The notes under the pieces: generated by a model
Seen by the model: only the letters and a program-made list of their open reading frames with translations
Database searches by the model: none
What the model was told of the DNA's origin: nothing
In this document: piece after piece, positions 58,701 through 61,599 of the stretch
Position numbering within the stretch: the first letter of the stretch is position 1
Layout of the letters: every line of letters starts with the position of its first letter
Origin: Palaemon carinicauda
Lineage: Eukaryota > Arthropoda > Malacostraca > Decapoda > Palaemonidae
Assembly (NCBI RefSeq): GCF_036898095.1
Contig: NC_090735.1
Span: 10,041,209 to 10,105,208, forward strand
Reading direction: 5' to 3'
Length of the DNA stretch: 64,000 nucleotides
Program-made: the position numbers and the translations under genes

Positions 58701-60176
58701 CAGCGAGAGTAAAAATTCTAGGAAACTATATGGTACTGAACCTCACTAAAAAAATTTGTTAAATAAATAGAAAGTCATGACTTAAGAAAAAATGGTGGAT
58801 TGTATGGCCTATAAACATCAGAGTGCAAAGGAATTTCAGATTGAAAACTTTTAAACACTACTGTTTGCACCATAAGCTAATCAATTAACAACACTAGAGA
58901 TCTGACATAAGAAACGTGAGAGAAACCACATTTTTATCCAAATACTGAAGATATGAATCTGCTGAAACAAAATTAAGAAAATGGCAAAATAAAAAAAATC
59001 CCTTAAAACTATTCTTTACAATATATTGGTAAACTGAATACAAATAATAATAAGAAATGCTCTACCAACTTCCATACATCAGGCTTGGAAACATGGTCAA
59101 AAGTAGCATTCAAGTGAAGATCGATAATCGAAAAAAAAAATTCAGGAATGTTACATTATAATGAGGGACCTAATTGGTTTTAATTTGTTGCTTTCTGATT
59201 CCTTATTCTATAAAATCTGCTAATATCTAAATACGTTGGTTTATTTAGATGTTGTCTATACTTGTAATTAAGTTACAATTATATATATACATTCATTATA
59301 CACCAAACAATTGAATACACATAAAAAGGAATGGGCCATAGCAAAAGAACATTCCACACCAACAAGCAATTGGAACAAAATGGGATAACACATTGAATAT
59401 ACAATATAATACAGTACAGTAAGTCCCCTAGAAAAGAACTTTAAAAAAAAAATCAGAATCTCTATGTGCAATAAATAGAAAATATTTTAATTTCATGAAG
59501 AGTATAGTATGTAGAATACCTGTAGGAATTCTTGATACACATCACTAGTGTTAGAAAAATCAGATGACTAAAAACCATGGAAGTTATAAGATGATGCCTT
59601 AGTTAATTATGCTGGTCCAAAGAACTCTTCATCTTACTAACCCACCCTTAGAATACATCTCGTTCTGATGTCGGGGACTTACTGTATTACAAAAAAATTG
59701 AAGTCTCAGGTGTGTGAAGAAATTAGACTTCAGTTGAAAGTAGACTACACACACCTGTGAAACTTACTTTGTCACCTATTTTTCCAATAACTTCACTATT
59801 AGTATTAATTTCTGGGACTTATTCCTCACCAATAATTGAATTTTGTCAAATACATGTACTGTATGTCCTATTTTTCAAAGAAATGATGAACGCAGAAAAT
59901 TATTTGTATTCAATGACCCATGAGCAAAGTTTATACAAGAACTATTATCAGTAATTACTTTATACTTAGCACAGGCAATGAGCTAGCGTAATGAGTATGG
60001 TAAATAAAACGTAAGCACTAAAAGAATTAAAAACGAAAACCTATAAAAACGAACAATGGTTTTTACGAGAGTAGAAACTCACCTCTAAGGCAGATCTTCT
60101 TTCGTAGTATTGTAAGAGTTGTGAGCTCTGATAAGGAGGTTGTCATAGGTACCTCTAATGTAATAGACACATCCAC
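13627..60176 (-). CDS. Ryk: RYK/Derailed-type Wnt receptor pseudokinase (3' nine exons, N-terminus off window)
   Basis: A single-pass membrane receptor. RYK/Derailed proteins bind Wnt ligands through an extracellular WIF domain and signal in axon guidance and planar polarity with a catalytically impaired kinase domain. Nine exons are joined by GT-AG sites with compatible phases: 60176-60083, 54772-54604, 54305-54094, 38431-38273, 28179-28017, 16890-16762, 16414-16255, 14791-14655, 13738-13627. They total 1335 nt, giving 444 residues plus a TGA stop. Visible in order: WIF end (1-32), TM helix (about 52-74), Ser/Thr-rich linker (89-159), RYK-type glycine loop QEGTFGRV (182-189), Lys208 in VTVKTV, HKDVATRN (300-307), DCA (320-322) in place of DFG, YHCLGDNENRP activation segment, WSWGVLLWEVMTLG, and the C-terminus ending RYV, as in vertebrate RYK. 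Signal peptide and most of WIF must lie beyond base 64000. Introns of 5.3, 0.3, 15.7, 10.1, 11.1, 0.35, 1.5 and 0.9 kb hold the DIRS elements. Confidence 0.95.
14655..14791 (-). CDS. Ryk: RYK exon, kinase subdomains IX-X
   Basis: Donor GTAAGT (plus 14649-14654), acceptor AG at 14792-14793. It codes 45 codons beginning WSWGVLLWEVMTLGQQPYG and ending INCPDE, then two nt of Leu408. The LAQPINCPDEL stretch is nearly identical to vertebrate RYK. Too short to show as a long open frame. Confidence 0.95.
15568..15785 (+). repeat. Dispersed repeat R3, copy 1 (in RYK intron)
   Basis: Starts with (CATA)n, then 'CACTTCCCCCAATTTTGGGG', 'TAGCC', 'CTCTCTACGTTCCTCC', 'GACTCAACCGAGTTCAGCTG', 'CACCACAGATGAAGCTTCAT'. 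The same order occurs at 27370-27590 and 60262-60412, establishing a dispersed family. Non-coding; SINE-like or a LINE 3' tail. Confidence 0.75.
16255..16414 (-). CDS. Ryk: RYK exon, DCA motif and activation segment
   Basis: Acceptor AG at 16415-16416, donor GTATGT (plus 16249-16254). One nt completes Val309, then 53 codons from VDDNLTVKLTDCALARD through YHCLGDNENRPIKWLALES to AADV. The usual DFG, which is DNA in vertebrate RYK, is DCA here (Cys codon TGT at 16378-16380). The apparent open extension up to 16578 is intron read-through. Confidence 0.95.
16762..16890 (-). CDS. Ryk: RYK exon, helix E and HKD catalytic loop
   Basis: Acceptor AG at 16891-16892, donor GTAAGT (plus 16756-16761). It codes FLQGCHTLVTKEVVSVGLQ through HSRLLLHKDVATRNC. 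The HRD motif reads HKD, as in RYK proteins, and the metal-binding Asn (RN) is kept. The 347-bp intron to the next exon is one of the two shortest in the gene. Confidence 0.95.
17270..17590 (-). pseudogene. LINE 3'-end fragment
   Basis: Minus-strand translation contains 'VFGHVMRRKDHVCQRV', then 'RKGVRPKFRWND' and 'GKGLREQDKREWRRPIQNTN', the C-terminal tail of an RT protein (RWFGHVMR, GRPKKRW, EWRRLI-type blocks) with one internal stop. It ends in CTT repeats followed by 'TTTGCCTACA', as at 7895-7915. It lies in a RYK intron. Confidence 0.7.
17640..19340 (-). mobile_element. Relic G: decayed DIRS-like element (RT, RNase H, start of YR)
   Basis: Minus-strand motifs in the order expected for a DIRS element. 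Near 19240 is 'FEALCFR' then 'TTAPQVF' (cf. FKTLCFGLSTAPQVF in D). Near 19110 'IIWLILVSSK' stands where YLDDWLLLSAS belongs. Near 18980 is 'YLGMLIDVV', near 18450 'AYINKQGG', near 18360 'GRFIPVKRNVLADML' (RNase H), and near 17790 'SKEIDCDWCHRSG' (YR N-terminus). It resembles family 2 more than family 1. No ORF survives, the catalytic Asp pair is gone, and no ITRs or gag are recognisable. This is the oldest DIRS insertion seen. Confidence 0.8.
19341..20775. other. RYK intron, nothing recognised
   Basis: AT-rich intronic DNA between relic G and element A. Part may be further decayed DIRS sequence, but I cannot align it by eye. Confidence 0.45.
20776..20978. repeat. Element A 3' ITR with terminal extension
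   Basis: The segment from about 20808 to 20978 is the inverted copy of 27124-27290 (shared blocks: GCCAGCGATCGCTATGCAGG, CAACAGCGCCATCTGTCGTG, AACTCAATTTTCTC). The outermost part, 20776-20809, is an extension absent from the other end: AAAAATGTTATTTT, then TATTAAT (20790-20796), then AAAATAAATTTTT. The coding strand carries a consensus-like splice donor, GGGTAAGTAT. Confidence 0.9.
21024..21118. repeat. Element A internal complementary region (ICR)
   Basis: This is the reverse complement of the left terminus (AATCACCGGGTAAGTATATT, then AAATTTATTTT-ATTAATA-AAAATAACAT) fused at the AAAAA run to the reverse complement of the right terminus (TTTTTCAATATTAAACTTAG onward). An ICR is the hallmark of DIRS elements, where it is thought to template joining of the two ends into a circle. 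The 7-mer ATTAATA (21064-21070) exactly complements the terminal 7-mer. Confidence 0.9.
21119..21526. other. Element A 3' untranslated region
   Basis: Non-coding sequence between the ICR and the YR stop, also present in B (31043-31441) and C (39776-40150). A shared feature is the block CTTAGCCTTCCGGACAACCC, preceded by 'gatgcgaaagg'. Confidence 0.7.
21527..22635 (-). CDS. Element A tyrosine recombinase (YR)
   Basis: Catalyses integration of the circular DIRS intermediate by cutting and joining DNA through a Tyr nucleophile. Reading down the minus strand: N-terminal SAM-like region (QTIERLTRARGFSKEAARS, VYQSKWEVFRNWCKS, IADFLLYLRKE), then the catalytic set: Arg in ATAKRVSEIHAF, His-x-x-Arg in RTHEVRAVATS, Trp in ATYW and the Tyr nucleophile in VFASFYLKDV. 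The frame ends at 21527 and is intact here, unlike ORF1 and ORF2. It stays open upstream to 24175, antiphase to RT; homology to other YRs begins near 22635, so the true start is uncertain. Confidence 0.88.
22426..24672 (-). pseudogene. Element A RT-RNase H-MT-like ORF2, one nonsense codon
   Basis: A 749-codon frame matching the 752-aa ORF2 of B. RT blocks: GGWRPVLDVSALN, MVSLDLRDAYFHVPIHP (first catalytic Asp), FQALCFGLSTAPLVFT, SLYLDDWLL (YxDD), LVNMEKSQL, YLGMEI. RNase H: LFSDASDTGWG, INCKELLA, VNSDNTTALAYISKQGG, MADCLSRK. The C-terminal part (DLFATSMTKRL, DLYAFPPF, LVAPLWPAREW) corresponds to the position of the Dam-methyltransferase-like domain of DIRS proteins. The only lesion seen is TAA at 22891-22893, where B has TCA (Ser) in LPIYCSP. 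The stop truncates the protein after RNase H. Confidence 0.9.
24485..26919 (-). pseudogene. Element A gag-like ORF1, disrupted
   Basis: Begins MADPSQVPKYRKC at 26919 by comparison with B. TGA at 26866-26868 replaces a Cys codon of the N-terminal Cys-rich region, so the first 17 codons are cut off. A 1-bp deletion near 26230 (ATTATTCC against ATTTATACC in B) shifts frame, and the ORF resumes as 25987-24485. The central part is Pro/Ser/Val-rich and low-complexity. The C-terminal globular part (FTKLVLARSSKRALRVLGDW, FEVFNFLDWCLGALSRK) and the basic RGRASSRGGARAEGRRGKKK tail fit a nucleic-acid-binding capsid-like protein. Confidence 0.85.
27124..27300. repeat. Element A 5' ITR
   Basis: Inverted partner of 20808-20978. 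It ends CTAAGTTTAATATTGAAAAA at 27300, where the host sequence (TGAATAATAG) begins. It lacks the 34-bp extension of the other end. Confidence 0.9.
27370..27590 (+). repeat. Dispersed repeat R3, copy 2
   Basis: Same blocks and order as 15568-15785: CACTTCCCCCAATTTTGGGG, CTCTCTACGTTCCTCC, GACTCAAC-GAGTTCAGCTG, CACCACAGATGAAGCTTCAT. Confidence 0.75.
27591..27862 (-). pseudogene. LINE 3'-end fragment
   Basis: Minus-strand frame 27862-27632 reads 'FYHVERMENGCLLKKVMNA' followed by 'GRPRFGWMDGVKKALGDR' and 'ARERARNRNEWRAIV'. These are the C-terminal blocks of a LINE RT protein (GRP-x-x-W-x-D, then D/EW-R). It is directly joined to R3, suggesting R3 is the 3' tail of this LINE family, at least in this copy. 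Confidence 0.7.
28017..28179 (-). CDS. Ryk: RYK exon, kinase N-lobe (helix C to hinge)
   Basis: Acceptor AG at 28180-28181, donor GTATTT (plus 28011-28016). Two nt complete Glu212, then SSSEIQRSVLLSEGIMLAGL..., IGAVVTPPESPPCIIFPRSS and QGNLK. It aligns with the RYK segment ASEIQ ... GLHH ... ILPYMNWGNLK. Identity is low in the hinge, so this exon is the most divergent part of the kinase. Confidence 0.92.
28200..29990. other. RYK intron, nothing recognised
   Basis: AT-rich intronic sequence. Near 28352 a 'TACAGTAATACCTCACCCTA' string resembles one end of a Tigger-like element, but no matching inverted end was found. Confidence 0.45.
29993..30075. repeat. Short tandem repeat, unit 'AATCTCCAGCA' plus T-run
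   Basis: Four units of about 25 bp: AATCTCCAGCA followed by 5-10 T and a few A, the last unit ending in AAAGT. An isolated earlier relative ('aaatctcccacatttta') is near 29030. Confidence 0.8.
30076..30704. other. RYK intron, nothing recognised
   Basis: AT-rich spacer between the short tandem repeat and element B. Confidence 0.45.
30705..30902. repeat. Element B 3' ITR with terminal extension
   Basis: Inverted partner of 37035-37206 (blocks CGCCAGCGATCGCTACACAG, CAACAGCGCCATCTGTCGTC). Extension at 30705-30737: AAAAATGTTATTTT, GATGAT (30719-30724), AAAATAAATTTTT. Confidence 0.9.
30951..31042. repeat. Element B ICR
   Basis: Reverse complement of the left terminus joined to that of the right terminus at AAAAA/TTTTT. 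The core hexamer is ATTATC (30988-30993); the complement of the terminal GATGAT would be ATCATC, so there is one mismatch. Confidence 0.88.
31442..32635 (-). pseudogene. Element B tyrosine recombinase, frameshifted
   Basis: The same protein as A's YR: core-binding region (QTIERLSRARGFSKEAASA, VYQSKWEVFRNWCKS), AKRVSEIHAF, RTHEVRAVATS, ATYWRSK and VFASFYLKDV all present. Five extra bases at 32131-32140 (GTACTGTACC where A has GTACC) break the frame after WNLDVV, giving two ORFs, about 32635-32128 and 32155-31442. Catalytic residues are all downstream of the break. Confidence 0.88.
32337..34595 (-). CDS. Element B RT-RNase H-MT-like protein (intact)
   Basis: 752 codons, no lesion seen. Approximate residues: 160-390 RT (GGWRPVLDVSALN; SLDLRDAYFHVPIHP; FQALCFGLSTAPLVFT; SLYLDDWLL; LVNMEKSQL; YLGMEIHS), 430-570 RNase H (LFSDASDVGWG; INCKQLLA with Q where A has E; NSDNTTALAYISKQGG; MADCLSRK), 590-680 a conserved DIRS C-terminal region (DLFATSMTKRL; DLYAFPPF; LVAPLWPAREW). 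The RNase H Glu-to-Gln change (KELLA to KQLLA) may affect a catalytic carboxylate. It overlaps the end of ORF1 upstream and the YR frame downstream. Role: copies element RNA into DNA. Confidence 0.9.
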   Translation of the reverse strand: MILLRPPLAKLPLCLPCQLDQGWTLQRPVLFRPFVAEPPAEEVLVPKGNEERRKDPSPLRAESDCPHLQTAVGARLKNFWQTWEKRGADAQSVKLLREGYKIPFVRKPPLATSSIDLSPRYREEDKRRALKQEVSLLLEKGAVVKVSDLQSPGFYNRLFLVPKKTGGWRPVLDVSALNVFVTKQTFSMETTKSVLAAVRREDWMVSLDLRDAYFHVPIHPDSQPFLRFVFEKVVYQFQALCFGLSTAPLVFTRLMRNVAKFLHLSDIRASLYLDDWLLRASSSRRCLKDLKWTLDLTKELGLLVNMEKSQLIPSQTIVYLGMEIHSLAFRAFPSAPRISQAQLCIQNMLKKEQCSVRKWMSLVGTLSSLEQFVSLGRLHLRPLQYHLAFHWKKDKTLEAVSIPISEKMKSCLTWWKDSINLREGLPLAVQTPNLVLFSDASDVGWGATLDGRECSGLWNSSQRIMHINCKQLLAVHLALKSFRSLLRGKVVEVNSDNTTALAYISKQGGTHSLTLYEIARDLLIWSKGQNISLVTRFIQGNLNVMADCLSRKGQVIPTEWTLHKDVCKRLWATWGQPTIDLFATSMTKRLPIYCSPVPDPAAIHIDAFLLDWSHLDLYAFPPFKIVNKVLQKFASHEGTRLTLVAPLWPAREWFTEVLRWLVDVPRSLPLRVDLLRQPHVKKVHQSLHALRLTAFRLSKDSRELEAFRRRQPVRLLEQGEHPPLESTNRSGKSSETGASQSLYPRPVPLLLK
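34405..36828 (-). pseudogene. Element B gag-like ORF1 with one amber codon
   Basis: An 808-codon frame starting MADPSQVPKFRKCNARDC. TAG at 35488-35490 (SSQTGQ-stop-FHDV; A has CAA) is the only break. N-terminus: Cys-rich (CNARDC, VCSNCRDKTC, RCEEC), probably zinc-binding. Middle: a possible coiled coil (MRAIQALGERVESLASDRNQ) then Pro/Ser-rich linker. C-terminus: helical capsid-like part (LVLARSSKRALRVIGEWLQS; FEVFNFLDWCLGALSRK) and a basic RGG/KKK tail. Role inferred from position and composition: packaging of element RNA. Confidence 0.85.
37035..37206. repeat. Element B 5' ITR
   Basis: Inverted partner of 30738-30902. Ends in CTAAGTTAAATATTGAAAA at 37206, followed by host CTGAGATG. Confidence 0.9.
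37207..38272. other. RYK intron; LINE-tail-like patch at 37735-37900
   Basis: Mostly unrecognised AT-rich DNA. At 37755-37900 a (TCA)n run leads into 'GTCCTTTGTTGGATGTAGGC' and 'CTTCCCCAGATTCCTCCACA', reminiscent of LINE 3' ends common in arthropods; recognition only. Confidence 0.4.
38273..38431 (-). CDS. Ryk: RYK exon, glycine loop and ATP-site lysine
   Basis: Acceptor AG at 38432-38433, donor GTAAGT (plus 38267-38272). Two nt complete Gly159, then DVSAKLTGLRVPHETLQLL, EIEQEGTFGRVYHALY, SVTVKTVT. The loop QEGTFGR lacks the canonical GxGxxG first glycine, as in RYK. Lys208 is the VAIK-equivalent. Confidence 0.95.
38434..39440. other. RYK intron, nothing recognised
   Basis: AT-rich sequence without coding signal. 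Confidence 0.45.
39441..39638. repeat. Element C 3' ITR with terminal extension
   Basis: Inverted partner of 45692-45865 (GCCAGCGATCGCTATACAGG, AACAGCGCCATCTGTGAGCA). Extension: AAAAATGTTATTTT, CCTTAGT (39455-39461), AAAATAAATTTTT. Confidence 0.9.
39684..39775. repeat. Element C ICR
   Basis: CATGATCATCGGGTAAGTAT and AAATTTATTTT-ACTAAGG-AAAATAACAT joined to CAATATTAATCTTACCCGAT. ACTAAGG (39722-39728) exactly complements the terminal CCTTAGT. Confidence 0.9.
40150..41400 (-). pseudogene. Element C YR remnant
   Basis: Broken frames: 'VRVFYLKNVQSLYENCYTLG' (catalytic Tyr region) at 40297-40190, the RVSEIHAFSKNIG and RGLDLSNNKDLQDLLK blocks within 40974-40579, and the N-terminal region to about 41330. 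Several indels and stops; the Tyr-block neighbourhood (KLISVRVFY for KSVFASFY) is altered. Confidence 0.85.
41400..42270 (-). pseudogene. Element C RT C-terminal/RNase H remnant ending at a deletion junction
   Basis: Aligns with A 22750-23640: RNase H and connection blocks ('KKEYGPVRLWMSLVRTLSS', 'VSLGRLHLRPLRFHLAL' within 42301-42104). Homology to RT stops near 42270 and gag linker sequence follows at once (VDNVRPLRCR..., SDEEPSDEDM region). The YLDDW-containing palm is absent. Confidence 0.8.
42271..44462 (-). pseudogene. Element C expanded gag-linker remnant
   Basis: Gag ORF1 middle region (SVALEGSSVRA-like and VPSAQVQRP-CSHW blocks at 44100-44460) followed toward lower coordinates by duplicated linker units. 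The 'CAGACCAGAAGGCAACGT' unit occurs near 43077 and 43196, the 'CGTGTCAAAACACGGCAGCT' unit near 43342 and 43670, and 'TGCGGAGCATGCCG' three times at 43610-43670. No long frame survives. Confidence 0.75.
44463..45560. other. Unrelated 1.1-kb insert replacing the gag N-terminus in element C
   Basis: No counterpart in A or B. It contains a CT-rich tract (44796-44842), short palindromes such as CTATCGTAACGATAG (45040-45054), and no coding signal. Element homology resumes near 45560 with GCGAAAGCTCAAAACT. Confidence 0.65.
45401..45535. repeat. Two tandem 67-bp units
   Basis: Units start at 45401 and 45468 with CACTTCCGTCTAAGGGAAGG and end with 'ACTCTCTTCGTCACC' or 'ACTCTCTTTGTCACC'. They lie in the foreign segment of element C. 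Confidence 0.85.
45692..45865. repeat. Element C 5' ITR
   Basis: Inverted partner of 39474-39638. Ends ATCATCGGGTAAGATTAATATTG-AAAAAA at 45865; host GAGCAC follows. Confidence 0.9.
45989..46209. repeat. Element D 3' ITR with terminal extension
   Basis: Inverted partner of 52284-52470 (CTACCTTCTTAGGAG, GACCTGAGCTAGCACGCTG in reverse complement, GTACGTGCCCTGAGGCGA). Extension: CACAAATT, TTTAAGT (45998-46004), AATTTGTATTTTTCCTAAC. Confidence 0.9.
46271..46370. repeat. Element D ICR
   Basis: GAAGGTAGTTCTAGGTAAGT, then TACAAATT-ACTTAAA-AATTTGTG, then TTTGTTCCAACACGGTTACT. ACTTAAA (46312-46318) exactly complements the terminal TTTAAGT. Confidence 0.9.
46371..46680. other. Element D 3' untranslated region
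   Basis: Non-coding sequence between the ICR and the YR stop; contains a 13-bp G run at 46651-46663. Confidence 0.65.
46681..47760 (-). CDS. Element D tyrosine recombinase (open)
   Basis: The C-terminal 360 residues of an open frame running 48663-46681. Blocks: VIEKLLKKEGYSSRTATRM, VYQAKWAVFLKWCASK, IADFLVYLRDD, catalytic Arg in ASAKRVSKLHGLSYE, His-x-x-Arg in RPHDIRALSTS, Trp in AGTWSRQ, Tyr in FTEHYLKDC. All catalytic positions are kept. The upstream part of the frame overlaps RNase H out of phase. The start is uncertain. Function as for A's YR. Confidence 0.88.
   Translation of the reverse strand, partial: PSIPPPSRVEVIEKLLKKEGYSSRTATRMSGYLRRSSAVVYQAKWAVFLKWCASKNIRPLGASIQDIADFLVYLRDDVGSSIPAIKGVRAALGQVFLLRGIDLGASRHISMLIRSFEQSCPPQEVRVPQWDLARVLKVLSEPPFEPLRDVLDRELTLKTAFLLALASAKRVSKLHGLSYEVSHSKGWREVVFRFVPSFVAKTQNPACWDPRFEGFSVPAIPRSDNLKDLLLCPVRTVRKYLERTAKYRPQIKNLFISTGRVKKPVSKNSISFWLRQVIRRAYEASGTPLPGKPRPHDIRALSTSLAFEKNMAVGKIMKAGTWSRQSTFTEHYLKDCTRKSLDKFTIGPRETGGVNAKRH
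47761..49592 (-). pseudogene. Element D RT-RNase H-MT-like ORF2, three lesions
   Basis: RT in frame 49537-48767: FFSRLFLVEKSTGGWRPVID, SLDLKDAYFQIPVHP, FKTLCFGLSTAPQVFT, RYLDDWLLL, YLGMVLDT. The frame shifts near 48790; the connection continues in the next frame (LGHLVSLEKLVPQGRLRLRP) to an in-frame TGA at 48591-48593, then RNase H (LLFTDASKEGWGAHLL, IDILEMIA, CDNATVVAYVKKQGG, VMADGLSRA) to TAA at 47991-47993, and the VYAFPPF and LVAP blocks follow. No continuous polymerase can be made. Confidence 0.88.
49635..52129 (-). pseudogene. Element D gag-like ORF1 in several frames
   Basis: Starts at 52129 with MEHPHRCPGPVAGKSCG and a Cys-rich region (LCSTCRGKAC, TCPEC), parallel to family 1. Then an acidic Ser tract followed by Lys/Arg/Ser-rich sequence (51330-51180; SSSSSEDEDRN, KKKKSRSRSRHGRKR), a 69-bp tandem duplication (about 50700-50835; PMTDAFVSTGQPIPLAGSE), and a C-terminal helical part (50303-49635; FLSSQSLSVASNWVLRKRD) with a basic RRGRSGRSSRRR tail. 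Frames change at least three times, so it is non-functional. Confidence 0.8.
52284..52484. repeat. Element D 5' ITR
   Basis: Inverted partner of the left ITR. Ends TTCTAGGTAAGTAACCGTGT, then TGGAACAAA at 52484. Confidence 0.9.
52485..52740 (-). mobile_element. Fragment F: terminus of another DIRS-like element, abutting D
   Basis: Starts CAAATT-TTAAAAG-AAATTTG, followed by TATTTTTCCTAACTATATAA, the terminal motif also seen in D and E (AATTTGTATTTTTCCTAAC). Near 52708-52738 a decayed reverse complement (GTTTGTATAGCTATAAAAAA) looks like the matching ICR. No coding remnant was identified with confidence beyond it. Confidence 0.65.
52741..54093. other. RYK intron, nothing firm
   Basis: The minus-strand frame 53134-52901 ends '...SLQRGRLQAFGDW', faintly like the DIRS connection block LVPQGRLRLRP; too weak to call. 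The remainder is AT-rich intron. Confidence 0.4.
54094..54305 (-). CDS. Ryk: RYK exon, cytoplasmic juxtamembrane linker
   Basis: Acceptor AG at 54306-54307, donor GTATGT (plus 54088-54093). One nt completes Arg88, then 70 codons starting RGVENNRASVGGRNQ, rich in Ser, Gly and Thr (TNTTTATTTTTTGSPEPQ), ending DPRQ plus one nt of Gly159. The low-complexity linker between TM and kinase is typical of the family. Confidence 0.88.
54604..54772 (-). CDS. Ryk: RYK exon, transmembrane segment
   Basis: Acceptor AG at 54773-54774, donor GTTAGT (plus 54598-54603). Two nt complete Asp32, then SEIGANGISVEVVEARHS, a hydrophobic helix TVVYITLGCLAVFLVVVAAL and a basic stop-transfer HIRNNKARPNTR. Confidence 0.92.
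54775..57857. other. RYK intron, nothing recognised
   Basis: AT-rich. The 127-codon plus-strand frame at 56757-57140 has no recognisable motif and is antisense to RYK. ATT-rich microsatellite-like sequence at 57220-57570. Confidence 0.45.
57858..58178 (+). mobile_element. tRNA-derived SINE
   Basis: The head is tRNA-like, with a B box GGTTCGAGTCC at 57912-57922, an A-box-like TGGTAACGTCC and an anticodon-stem-like CTTGC...GCAAG pair. A tRNA-unrelated body follows and it ends CAACCTTTTAACCTTTAA. A 3' fragment occurs at 9820-9877. Probably RNA polymerase III transcribed (inference). It lies antisense within a RYK intron. Confidence 0.85.
58179..60082. other. RYK intron, nothing recognised
   Basis: AT-rich sequence without coding or repeat signature visible. 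Confidence 0.45.
60083..60176 (-). CDS. Ryk: RYK exon, end of the WIF domain
   Basis: Acceptor AG at 60177-60178, donor GTGAGT (plus 60077-60082). It codes VDVSITLEVPMTTSLSEL, then TTLTILRKKICLR, with the conserved Cys of the WIF C-terminus in (K/R)(K/R)-x-C context, as in vertebrate NFKRRKMC. It is the most upstream exon visible. Confidence 0.88.
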
Positions 60177-60261
60177 CTAAAAACAAAAGACACAATGTTG
60201 GTGGGGTTAACTTCATTATCATTTTACACAATATTTCTTCAAGGAAAATAATAACAACTTT

Positions 60262-60412
60262 ACACATACATACATACATACATGTACCAAGGCACTTCCC
60301 CCAATTTTGAGGGGTAGCCGACATCAAACAAATGAAACAAAAAAGGTGACCTCTCCTCTCTACGTTCCCCCCAGCCTGACAAGAGACTCAACCGAGTTCG
60401 GCTGGTACAACT
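60262..60412 (+). repeat. Dispersed repeat R3, copy 3
   Basis: CATA repeats, CACTTCCCCCAATTTTGAGG, CTCTCTACGTTCCCCC and GACTCAACCGAGTTCGGCTG; 5' part only compared with the copy at 27370. Confidence 0.75.
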
Positions 60413-61240
60413 TTAAAAATATGAAAATTCAATACTAAACTTCAAATATTTTACATAAAATTCAGTTTTCAATAAAATCTGGAAGTTACAACCTTTACAT
60501 TGCAATACAATAACAAAACATCAAGAACCTTGATGAAGTTGAAAGTTTAGCTTTAGACCAGAGCATACATTAACCAAAAATTTTTAGGTATTCAATAAAC
60601 CCAACAAAACATGAACACAAAAGGCAGATAGTAAAAATTATTAAAAACTTTACAAACAGGTTGTAATATGTAATCATCAGATTACTAATAGCATTATCAT
60701 TGTTGACAGACTGACAATTCACATGTTTAGACTTACATAATGTATAAATGATGGATTGAAAACCAGGCTAAGACCAAGCTGATAAAGTATAACAGGTATA
60801 TGACAAGAGACTACGGGATGGATGGAAATTAAAAGGATTAACACCATGTAACCGGAGGGCACAGCAAAGATTCTTTTATAAAAGCTACCTTATGTCACAC
60901 AAGATGCTCTGTTAAATTACATTACTCTGAGGATCCGGTGACAAATCCATTCATGTAGCTATACGGAAAATCTATTAGGCTTTCTAATGCAATTTTCAGT
61001 TTCTTTCTATCTGTATTCCTTTAATAGTTACTCTACGAAATGTCAGCATAAGTAGATTGACACGATGTCATTGCTCAAATAAAAATAGTTTGCATGTCAT
61101 AAGTCTGACGGGGATTTTTCAAGGCTGGGATCACCAGAGGGTTAAAATGTTACTTATAAACACTAAGACTCTTTAGCCTAGCCATATGAAAAGTACCCTG
61201 TAAATATCTATACTCAGTGGTCTGGTTAAACAATAACAAT
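60413..61240. other. RYK intron, nothing recognised
   Basis: AT-rich. No further WIF exon found before element E. Confidence 0.45.
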
Positions 61241-61495
61241 AAAATGACAAATTCGAAGATAATTTGTATTTTTCCTAACCATACAAACCTTAGCTATTTA
61301 CAAAGGGTTTACTTTTAGCGCAGCTGAAATGACGAGCCAATAGTTTTTAACGAGGGTTAATTACCCCCGCGCTAGTTAGCGGGGGGGTGGGGAAGGGTAG
61401 CTTGCTACCCCTCCCCCCTCCACACACCGGTGACTTGCTTCACTTCACTTAGAGGTAGGACTTGACTTGGGGGTCAGGGATGGCGGGCACATATG

Positions 61496-61599
61496 TGTAA
61501 ATAGCTAAGGTTTGTATGGTTAGGAAAAATACAAATTATCTTCGAATTTGTCATTTGTTCCGTAACCGAAATACAAACCACGCTATTTACAAAGGGTGA
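61496..61599. repeat. Element E ICR
   Basis: AAATAGCTAAGGTTTGTATG, then TACAAATT-ATCTTCG-AATTTGTC, then ATTTGTTCCGTAACCGAAAT. ATCTTCG (61538-61544) exactly complements the terminal CGAAGAT. Confidence 0.9.
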
